Positions 9,023-15,804 of a stretch of 64,000 bases of DNA are shown in pieces. Origin of the DNA: DAMBHY01 sp032068765. Its GTDB lineage: Bacteria; Bacteroidota; Bacteroidia; Bacteroidales; Dysgonomonadaceae. The stretch's first letter is position 1. Each line of letters begins with the position of its first letter. The notes under the pieces are model-generated. The model made no database searches. It saw only the letters and a list, made by a program, of their open reading frames with translations, and was not told the DNA's origin. The stretch is taken from NCBI GenBank assembly GCA_032068765.1, contig DAMBHY010000014.1, positions 6,026 through 70,025 of the forward strand, written 5' to 3'. The translations under genes were made by a program, and so were the position numbers.

Positions 9023-10015
9023 ATGGCAATTTGGGTATTTAACGATCCGGGTCACGAATATTGTGAGTTTATTAAGAATTCATTACAACAAGGGATTTCA
9101 CGTTTTGGTTGGAGTTATCATGATACTGCTGACCTAAGAGTAATAAAAAATAAGTCTTGGGGCGAAATGTCTAAAGATGAAATTCTTACTTGGCGAAAAT
9201 CAAGTTTTCTACTTAACATTAAAAAAGGAGACAGGATTGTTCATATAAATAATCCATATTGGGGAGCTGTTACTACAGGTCAAGTTGTTGAGGAATATAG
9301 TTTTGAAGAAGAAGATAACGATATTTCTGACATGAGACATTGTTTTAAACTTGACTTAAATACCATATTAATATTTGAAAGAAACAATAATAATGTTCAC
9401 CCACTTATAAGCAGAAAACTTAAATTAAGAGGAAAGCATTGGCGAATAACTGCTGAAAAAGAATTTTTTGAAACACTTAACAATGTTAAGAATAATAGCA
9501 TTAAAGTGGAGAAAAACAGTACCGTAGGTTTACATTTTTTGAAAAATGAACTAAATCCGTTTTATGAAAATATCACAAAAATAATTCATAATACCCATCC
9601 AGAAAAAAAGTTAGAATATTTTCTTGCTGAAATATTTAGGAGTATTCCAAATGTTGTAGAAGTTAAAGTTAATGGTTCAGGTTGGGGTACAGATTATGGT
9701 GCTGATATTATTGTTAAATATAGTTCTGGGTTAGAAATATTTGATTTAAATAAAGAAGAAACATTAGTTGTTCAAGTTAAGTCATATGAAGGCGAACACT
9801 GGTGTATAAATGCAGTAAATCAGATAAAAATAGCCATTGAAACATTTGAAGCTAATGCAGGTATGATAATCACAACAGCTAAAAGCACTGAGTATATTGA
9901 ACGTGAAGTTGAAAAAGTTAGTAATGAAATGGGTATCCCAATTACTCTCATTAGTGGAGATAATGTTGCAAAATTTGTACTGAAATATGGAAAAGATATG
10001 CTATTCGATATTTAA
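9023..10015 (+). CDS. Mrr-like restriction endonuclease with N-terminal PUA/EVE-like region
   Basis: 330 residues. The C-terminal ~130 residues look like an Mrr_cat PD-(D/E)xK nuclease: helix LEYFLAEIFRSIPNV, then GTDYGADIIV (Asp) and LVVQVKSYEG (Gln-x-Lys), followed by the NAVNQIKIAIE helix and GMIITTAKST strand usual in Mrr enzymes. The N-terminal ~130 residues (ISRFGWS, IKKGDRIVHINN, WGAVTTGQVVEEY) resemble a small beta-barrel of the PUA/EVE type. That combination would suit a modification-dependent (type IV) restriction enzyme; this reading is inferred. It is the last gene before the first attC-like site, which begins 18 bp after the stop. Confidence 0.7.
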   Translation: MAIWVFNDPGHEYCEFIKNSLQQGISRFGWSYHDTADLRVIKNKSWGEMSKDEILTWRKSSFLLNIKKGDRIVHINNPYWGAVTTGQVVEEYSFEEEDNDISDMRHCFKLDLNTILIFERNNNNVHPLISRKLKLRGKHWRITAEKEFFETLNNVKNNSIKVEKNSTVGLHFLKNELNPFYENITKIIHNTHPEKKLEYFLAEIFRSIPNVVEVKVNGSGWGTDYGADIIVKYSSGLEIFDLNKEETLVVQVKSYEGEHWCINAVNQIKIAIETFEANAGMIITTAKSTEYIEREVEKVSNEMGIPITLISGDNVAKFVLKYGKDMLFDI

Positions 10016-10032
10016 AAATAAAATGCACATGG

Positions 10033-10162
10033 CTCTAACAAGGGGTATAAAAAATTGCCGAATTAGTAGTAAAATCAAGGTTTATATCCCGCATCAACTT
10101 TTATGTAGGTTGACAGGAAATCGCCCGCAATCGGCAACTTTTCATACCCCCAGCCGTTAGCA
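10033..10162 (+). other. attC-like recombination site A
   Basis: Shows the integron attC layout. R'' CTCTAAC at 10033-10039 is followed by a left arm containing GGGGTAT and TTGCCGA. A variable central region comes next, then a right arm with TCGGCAA and ATACCCC in inverted order, and R' GTTAGCA at 10156-10162. The arms pair over about 20 bp with a few unpaired bases, as expected for a folded bottom-strand substrate. Expected cleavage would be G^TT at 10156/10157. It closes the Mrr-nuclease cassette. Confidence 0.7.
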
Positions 10163-11027
10163 GTAATGGCAGGACGACCCAACCGACAATAATAAATAAT
10201 GCAAAAAACGACATTTAAAATATCAAAAATGGACTGCCCATCCGAAGAACAAATGATACGGATGAAACTTGCCGACTTGAAGAACATCAACTCATTGGAC
10301 TTTGATATACCTAATAGATTGCTGACCGTTTTTCACACAGACAACCACGACCAAATTTTTCAGCGACTTGACAACTTAAAATTTGACACTTCACTTATTG
10401 ACAGCGTTTCGGCAGACAATTATTCTGTTACAACCGACAACACCGACCGAGAAAGAAAATTGCTTTGGCAAGTTTTAGCTATCAACTTTTTCTTTTTTGC
10501 ACTTGAACTTACGACAGGTTTCGTTTCAAACTCAATGGGACTTGTTGCCGACAGTTTAGATATGCTTGCCGACAGTATTGTTTACGGACTTGCACTTTTC
10601 GCTGTTGGTGGGACAATGACACGAAAAAAGAACATTGCAAAATCAGCAGGTTATTTTCAGTTGACACTTGCCATTTTTGGTTTCATTGAAGTAATCAGAC
10701 GATTTATTGGAACTGAAACAGTTCCTACATTTCAGACAATGATAATTATTTCAATTCTTGCACTTATTGGCAACGGACTTTGTTTGTATTTACTGCAAAA
10801 AAGCAAAAGCAGAGAAGCACATATGCAAGCGAGTATGATTTTTACATCTAATGATGTAATTGTAAATTTAGGTGTAATTATCGCAGGCGGACTTGTTTAC
10901 TTGACAAACTCAAAATATCCCGACCTTATCGTTGGGACAATAGTATTTTTCATCGTTGGACAAGGAACATTTAAAATTCTAAAACTATCAAAATGACGGA
11001 AGGACAAAAAACCACTACTGCTAACAG
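10155..11027 (+). repeat. 873-bp direct repeat, copy 1 (CDF transporter cassette body)
   Basis: Bases 10155-11027 recur at 18606-19478, a constant offset of 8451. By line-by-line comparison I saw no difference, and the encoded proteins are identical. Identity begins at CGTTAG (R' of the upstream attC-like site) and ends right after the R'' box GCTAACAG of the downstream one. Beyond that the two attC-like sites differ. The repeated unit is thus a cassette body without its 3' attC arms. Confidence 0.92.
10199..10996 (+). CDS. HMA-domain CDF-like cation transporter (copy 1)
   Basis: 265 residues. Residues 1-70 look like a heavy-metal-associated fold (KISKMDCPSEEQMIRMKL, with one Cys where MxCxxC is usual). 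They are followed by five or six membrane helices of CDF type with Asp-rich motifs DSLDMLADSIVYG in TM2 and FTSNDVIVNLGV in TM5. The usual C-terminal cytosolic domain is missing; the protein ends soon after the last helix. Probably exports a divalent or heavy metal. It is the only gene of its cassette, starting 42 bp after the cassette boundary with no Shine-Dalgarno. The copy at 18650 is identical. Confidence 0.82.
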   Translation: MQKTTFKISKMDCPSEEQMIRMKLADLKNINSLDFDIPNRLLTVFHTDNHDQIFQRLDNLKFDTSLIDSVSADNYSVTTDNTDRERKLLWQVLAINFFFFALELTTGFVSNSMGLVADSLDMLADSIVYGLALFAVGGTMTRKKNIAKSAGYFQLTLAIFGFIEVIRRFIGTETVPTFQTMIIISILALIGNGLCLYLLQKSKSREAHMQASMIFTSNDVIVNLGVIIAGGLVYLTNSKYPDLIVGTIVFFIVGQGTFKILKLSK

Positions 11028-11150
11028 CGGTTTGGCAAAAGGCGGGGTTTCGTGCTTAAATGAAGCTTTGTGCTTCGTATCAAGTTCAGTGCTGTCAGAC
11101 AGTTTAGTGCTTCGAAATCCGCTTCTTCGCCAAGCGCCAAACCGTTAGGC
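11019..11150 (+). other. attC-like recombination site B
   Basis: R'' TGCTAAC at 11019-11025, then AGCGGTTTGGC and GGCGGGG. The right side carries CCGC, GCCAAGCGCCAAACC and R' GTTAGGC at 11144-11150, which fits GTTRRRY. The arm GGTTTGGC pairs with GCCAAACC. The centre (about 11045-11118) is variable. Predicted boundary 11144/11145 separates the first CDF cassette from the HEPN cassette. Confidence 0.78.
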
Positions 11151-11168
11151 GATATTATAAACAACTAT

Positions 11169-12350
11169 ATGTTAAAAAAGGATTTTGATCAAATTGTTAA
11201 AAAGTTTGAAAAGTTTAATTTAGATAATGATTTCGAAATTGAAATTGATAGTCCAAATTATAAGGAAAAAGAAATTAATATTTTTTTTCCAAGAGAAGAT
11301 GATAATATAGTATTCAAAACTCAGGAATTTGTAAAATATATTGATGAAATTGATACAATCGTTTATGACAAGAAAAAAGTTTGTACGAAAACTATTCGAC
11401 AATTCCCCATAATTTTCAATGTAAACATTGATAATCTATTAGATGAATTTAGTTTTTCCTTCCGAAATGAAAAATATATAATTCGTATAATTAAAACACC
11501 TTTCTTAATAGGTTTAGGTAGTTTGCATTTTGGTTTCTATAACAAATATTTTCCACCTTGTAGTTATTACCATGCAATTGAAATAATTTATTCAGATGAA
11601 TTAAATGTCCTTGAGGAAAAAACTGAAGAAAACATCATAAAATCATTCATTTATGAATTTTATTTAGCTTCAGGAGCACATATTGAACTATTTGAACTTT
11701 ATGATTTTGATGAGTATTTTGGCCCAAATAATGAGATAAATAATAAAGATATAGAAATAGACAAACTACCTGATTACAATGATTCTATTGAATTATTTTT
11801 GAATGCAGTGAGTACAAGCAATGAAGAAATTAGCTTTTTATATTTTTATAAAATAATTGAATATTTTTCCCCAACTGCCAGTAAAATCAAATCTTTTGAT
11901 ATTCTTTCTAAAAAATTTGACGAGTTAAAATATAAAGAAGTAACTAACGATGATTTAAGTAGTGTATTTGAAATTGCAGATGCATTTAGAAAATCCAAAT
12001 CGGACAGCGAACTTTGTTATCACGTTATGTCAATAAGTATAGATATTATTGAACTTTTTAAACATTTACCAAGTCGTATTCAGGATAAAATAGCAAAAGA
12101 AGAATCAATTAATAAAAAGAACATTAATTACAAACTTACTCCCGAAAAGCTTGATGCAATTTTTACGAAACTTGGAAAAATACTTTATAGTACTAGAAAT
12201 AAAATTGTTCATGCAAAATCTAACTATGAATCTAACGGTTTAGAATGTAATCCAGAGGATCTAAAGCAAATGAATATTTTTTTAAATGAAGCTACCAAAC
12301 AAATCATCAAATGGAATGATAGACTTCCAAATCATTCAAAGAGAAATTAA
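11169..12350 (+). CDS. HEPN-type protein, putative RNase (defence candidate)
   Basis: 393 residues from the ATG at 11169 (MLKKDFDQIVKK). An upstream GTG at 11070 would only add translated attC sequence. The C-terminal ~150 residues are helical and contain RNKIVH (Arg343, His348), the RxxxxH signature of HEPN ribonucleases, in the phrase LYSTRNKIVHAKSNY. The N-terminal ~200 residues are acidic and beta-rich and are not recognised. HEPN proteins with such size and a lone-gene setting include ApeA-like and other abortive-infection factors; membership is inferred. Very AT-rich compared with neighbours. It is the only gene of its cassette, and the next attC-like site starts 8 bp after the stop. 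Confidence 0.62.
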   Translation: MLKKDFDQIVKKFEKFNLDNDFEIEIDSPNYKEKEINIFFPREDDNIVFKTQEFVKYIDEIDTIVYDKKKVCTKTIRQFPIIFNVNIDNLLDEFSFSFRNEKYIIRIIKTPFLIGLGSLHFGFYNKYFPPCSYYHAIEIIYSDELNVLEEKTEENIIKSFIYEFYLASGAHIELFELYDFDEYFGPNNEINNKDIEIDKLPDYNDSIELFLNAVSTSNEEISFLYFYKIIEYFSPTASKIKSFDILSKKFDELKYKEVTNDDLSSVFEIADAFRKSKSDSELCYHVMSISIDIIELFKHLPSRIQDKIAKEESINKKNINYKLTPEKLDAIFTKLGKILYSTRNKIVHAKSNYESNGLECNPEDLKQMNIFLNEATKQIIKWNDRLPNHSKRN

Positions 12351-12357
12351 TAACATC

Positions 12358-12549
12358 GCCTAACATTGTATTGGCAAAATGCGGGGTTGAATATAAAATA
12401 GAAAAATTTGTAATATTTATCCGCCGCTGCTTTTTATTTCCACAATTTTCACTAATTTAGTTCCAAGAAAAAGCATCGGCTCCACGCAGTCTGAATTGAA
12501 CTTTCAGTTAAATTTAGCCCGCACTTCGCCAATACTTTTCCCGTTAGCG
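12358..12549 (+). other. attC-like recombination site C
   Basis: The longest of the set, about 190 bp. R'' GCCTAAC at 12358-12364 fits RYYYAAC exactly. The left arm TATTGGCAAAATGCGGG faces the right arm CCCGCACTTCGCCAATA, and R' is GTTAGCG at 12543-12549. The arms pair with one short asymmetric interruption, as in known attC hairpins. The central loop of about 130 bp is AT-rich and without an ORF. Predicted boundary 12543/12544. Confidence 0.8.
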
Positions 12550-12655
12550 GCAATGTCTGCAAGACGTGAATTATCTTAATATTATGTCAATTTTCATGAT
12601 ATGGGAAATGCTGATAACCCGATAATAGTAAGCAGAAATTTTAAAAACAATGATT

Positions 12656-12874
12656 ATGGCACAATTTAGTGTAAAACTCAAGAACAGTTTCAATCATAAA
12701 GGAACTCGTTTTGAAAAAGGAATGAATGTGGAACTTTTGTCTAAACAAACAAGTGCACCAAACTTATTGAGTGCAGGAAAACAAGAGATTGCTGATGCAT
12801 TTCAGAGGAAATATGGAGTAACTTTAGAAAGCGTTCATATTTCAAATAATTATTTAGAAGTTACAATCCTTTAA
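12656..12874 (+). CDS. Small conserved protein, DUF6140-like (paralogue)
   Basis: 72 residues from ATGGCACAATTTAG, choosing the same MA start as the paralogue at 8746; an ATG two codons earlier at 12650 is possible. Shares VKxK, KGMxVEL, SAxxxEIADAFQRKYGV and a hydrophobic C-terminal strand with that protein. First gene of the 6-kb cassette, 55 bp ahead of the UDG-like gene. Function unknown. Its repeated position at the head of two separate cassettes with nuclease or modification genes is the main clue. Confidence 0.65.
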   Translation: MAQFSVKLKNSFNHKGTRFEKGMNVELLSKQTSAPNLLSAGKQEIADAFQRKYGVTLESVHISNNYLEVTIL

Positions 12875-12928
12875 TGTTGATTTGGGCAGGGGAATAAACT
12901 TCTGCCCAAATTTCTAAAAAATAAATCA

Positions 12929-13651
12929 ATGAAAACACTAGAGGCATTCAAAAATCAATGTAATGCAATCACTAAACAAATTCAGCAAATCGGATTAGAT
13001 AAGGAAAGTCATTTTGTTATTGACGGTATAATTGAGCCTGAAAAATATCTTAATGCAAAATATCGGATTTTATGGATATTGAAAGAAGCAAATTCAGAAT
13101 CAAATACTTGGAGCTACCTAGAAAAATTTAAAGATAAAGAATGGTTATGTCGGTGTGGAAAAAGTGTTCCAACATTGAAAAGATTGATTTATACAACTTA
13201 TGGTATTTTGAGAGATTGTAAATGGAGCGAAATTCCAGATGCAAGCAACGAGAAATCTTTTGAACCATTACAAGAAATTGCAATAATCAACATAAAAAAA
13301 ATCCCTGGAGGTAGCATTTCTGTAGGCAATGAAATACAACAGGCCTATTATGATAATATAGAATTACTAAAACGACAAATTGAAACATATGATCCAAATG
13401 TCGTAATATTTGGAAATACATTGCAGTTTTTTTACAAATCTGATTTTGACGGATTGGAAACAGCAGAAAAGCAATATACTGAGTACGGTAACGCTTTTTA
13501 CGATACAGGTGATAAATTGTATATTCATACTTGGCACCCAGCAGTTCGAGGAGCAGGATTTAGAGATGAAGATTATGTTATGGACATTGTAAATATCGTA
13601 AGAAATTGGAAGAAAAAGAAAAACACAGATGCAGGAAACAACAATAAATAA
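12929..13651 (+). CDS. Uracil-DNA-glycosylase-superfamily-like protein of unknown activity
   Basis: 240 residues. Order of motifs recalls the UDG fold: YRILWILKEANSES at a motif-1-like position (about residues 45-60), EIAIINIKKIPGG mid-protein, PNVVIFGNTL strand and IHTWHPAVRG at a motif-2-like HPS position near residue 210. The canonical GQDPY/GEAPG active-site residues are not present, so glycosylase activity should not be assumed. It overlaps the next gene by 23 bp, which argues for one operon with the methyltransferases. It might act as a nuclease or base-sensing partner of the system; that is inference. Confidence 0.5.
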   Translation: MKTLEAFKNQCNAITKQIQQIGLDKESHFVIDGIIEPEKYLNAKYRILWILKEANSESNTWSYLEKFKDKEWLCRCGKSVPTLKRLIYTTYGILRDCKWSEIPDASNEKSFEPLQEIAIINIKKIPGGSISVGNEIQQAYYDNIELLKRQIETYDPNVVIFGNTLQFFYKSDFDGLETAEKQYTEYGNAFYDTGDKLYIHTWHPAVRGAGFRDEDYVMDIVNIVRNWKKKKNTDAGNNNK

Positions 13652-14303
13652 CGACAACCAAGTAAAATCCAAAAAACGAGTTACAGACCACGGTGAAGTG
13701 TTTACAAACCAACGTGAAGTAAACGCTATGCTTGATTTGGTGAAACACGAAACCGAAAGAATTGACTCCCGATTTTTAGAACCTGCTTGCGGTAATGGCA
13801 ATTTTTTAGCAGAAGTTTTGAGACGAAAATTAGCAGTTGTTGACAGCCGCTACAGCAAAAGTCAAGTGGAATGGGAACGCTATTCCGTAATTGCAGTATC
13901 AAGTATTTACGGAGTGGACATTTTGGAAGATAACGCTCAGGAGTGCAGAGACAGACTGTTTAACATATTTGATGAACGCTACACATCGCTATTCAAAGAT
14001 AAATGCAAAGATGAGTGCCGAAGAAGCATAAAGTTTTTGTTCAGTAGAAATATACTTTGGGGTGACGCTTTGGACTTTACCAATCCCGAAACCAAACAAC
14101 CTATTGTGTTTTCTGAATGGAGTGCCGTAAATGGCTCTATGCTGAAACGCAGAGATTATATGTTCAAATTTTTAGTGGAGAAAACACACCAGTTTTCAAT
14201 GTTCAATGACGAAGGCAACGCAGCAGCTATTGACGAACCTGTAAAGGATTTTCCACTTATTCATTTCTTAAAACTTGGCGAAGATGATACAAACGAATTA
14301 TAA
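13629..14303 (+). CDS. DNA methyltransferase-like subunit with SAM-binding motif but no NPPY
   Basis: 224 residues. Starts with DHGEVFTNQREVNAMLD, the conserved lead-in to N6-adenine methyltransferases. Motif I follows as FLEPACGNGNFL near residue 57. The later acidic motif (GVDILEDNAQECRDRL) is also present. No (N/D/S)PP(Y/F) catalytic motif is found before the C-terminus. The next gene has a good NPPY but a degraded motif I, so the two may form one split enzyme. Stop at 14303 overlaps the next ATG. Confidence 0.72.
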   Translation: MQETTINNDNQVKSKKRVTDHGEVFTNQREVNAMLDLVKHETERIDSRFLEPACGNGNFLAEVLRRKLAVVDSRYSKSQVEWERYSVIAVSSIYGVDILEDNAQECRDRLFNIFDERYTSLFKDKCKDECRRSIKFLFSRNILWGDALDFTNPETKQPIVFSEWSAVNGSMLKRRDYMFKFLVEKTHQFSMFNDEGNAAAIDEPVKDFPLIHFLKLGEDDTNEL

Positions 14304-15804
14304 CCCTGATGTACTCTCCTGCCTTGCCAATTTGAGCAATGACGAAGTATTTACGCCACCCAATTTGGTAAACGATATTTTGGATTTGCTCCCTGCCGAA
14401 TTGTGGAGCAACCCCAACGCCAAATTTTTAGACCCTGTTTCTAAAAGTGGTGTGTTTCTACGTGAAATGGCAAAGCGACTAATGAAAGGTTTGGAAACCC
14501 AAATTCCCGACAAGCAGGAACGCATTAACCACATTTTTAGCCAACAATTGTATGGCATAGCCATTACCGATTTAACAGCATTGCTTTCTCGCAGAAGCGT
14601 GTATTGCTCCAAAACAGCCAATGGCAAATACTCCATTTGCGAAACCTTTGATGATGAGCAAGGAAACATTCGCTACAAACGAATGAAACACACTTGGCAA
14701 AACGGAAAATGTACCTATTGCGGTGCAAGCCAAGAAGTGTACGACCGAGAAGATGCTTTGGAAACCTACGCTTACAATTTTATTCACACAGACAAACCTG
14801 AAAAAATATTCAATATGAAGTTTGACGTTATCGTTGGAAATCCACCTTATCAGTTAAGTGATGGTGGACACGGAAGAAGTGCTAAGCCCCTTTATCATAA
14901 ATTTATTCAACAAGCAAAAAAGTTAAATCCAAAATATTTGACGATGATTGTTCCCGATAGATGGTTTGCGGGTGGTAAAGGGTTAAACGAGTTCAGAGAT
15001 GAAATGCTAAATGATAAAAGATTTAGAAAAATAGTTGATTATACTTCTGCTTCTGATGCATTCCCAGGCGCTGATGTGCCAGGTGGAGTTTGTTATTTTC
15101 TTTGGGACAACTCATACAATGGTGAAACTGAAATTGAAGTAAGAAATGGCAACCAAATTGACATATCTAAAAGGTATTTAAATGAGTTTGATACATTTAT
15201 TCGTTATTCAACCGCTGCTGATATAATTAAGAAAGTAAGAATTCATTCTAAATCATTTATGAGTGAACAAGTTTCAAGCAGAAAACCATTCGGATTGGCT
15301 ACAAACGAAAGACCAAAAGCAAAAGGAGATTTAAAGCTAAAATATTATGGTGGTTACGGTAGTTACCCAAGTAATTTAATTACAGTCGGTAGCGACTTAA
15401 TTCCGCTTTGGAAAGTAATCACTTCCAAAACTTCATACGACCACGCAGGTCAGCCAGATAAAGAAGGTCAGCGAAGAGTTTTTTCAACCTTAGAAATTTT
15501 AAAGCCAAATGAAATTTGCACAGAGACCTATATTATCGTTGGTTCATTTAATTCAGAAAAAGAATGTCTCAATTTATTAAGTTATCTGAAGACTAAGTTT
15601 ACAAGATTTCTTGTTTCTCAATTATCATTTTCACAGGACATTACAAAAGACAGATTTGCTTTTGTGCCGATTGAAGACTTTTCAGAACCTTGGACAGATG
15701 AAAAACTTTACAAAAAATATGGATTAACGGAAGAAGAAATTGCTTTCATTGAAAGTATGATTCGTCCGATGGATGTATCTCAAAATAGCCAAGTAGATGA
15801 GTAA
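14284..15804 (+). CDS. Eco57I-like adenine methyltransferase/specificity subunit (NPPY)
   Basis: 506 residues from ATG 14284 (MIQTNYNPDVLSCL); a TTG at 14275 is the alternative. Sequence: DEVFTPPNLVNDILDLLP, a degenerate motif I (FLDPVSKSGVF, where a glycine of DPxxGxG is replaced by Lys), a Cys pair CTYCGA around residue 150, then motif IV FDVIVGNPPYQLS near residue 185 and IVPDRWFAGG. The C-terminal half resembles target-recognition regions of Eco57I-type enzymes. Probably methylates adenine together with the upstream protein. Overlaps the helicase gene start by 8 bp. Confidence 0.78.
   Translation: MIQTNYNPDVLSCLANLSNDEVFTPPNLVNDILDLLPAELWSNPNAKFLDPVSKSGVFLREMAKRLMKGLETQIPDKQERINHIFSQQLYGIAITDLTALLSRRSVYCSKTANGKYSICETFDDEQGNIRYKRMKHTWQNGKCTYCGASQEVYDREDALETYAYNFIHTDKPEKIFNMKFDVIVGNPPYQLSDGGHGRSAKPLYHKFIQQAKKLNPKYLTMIVPDRWFAGGKGLNEFRDEMLNDKRFRKIVDYTSASDAFPGADVPGGVCYFLWDNSYNGETEIEVRNGNQIDISKRYLNEFDTFIRYSTAADIIKKVRIHSKSFMSEQVSSRKPFGLATNERPKAKGDLKLKYYGGYGSYPSNLITVGSDLIPLWKVITSKTSYDHAGQPDKEGQRRVFSTLEILKPNEICTETYIIVGSFNSEKECLNLLSYLKTKFTRFLVSQLSFSQDITKDRFAFVPIEDFSEPWTDEKLYKKYGLTEEEIAFIESMIRPMDVSQNSQVDE

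Noticed and set aside
11070..11168. N-terminal extension of the HEPN gene from a GTG
   Set aside because: The extra 33 codons are translated attC-like sequence; the ATG at 11169 just after the cassette boundary is the natural start.
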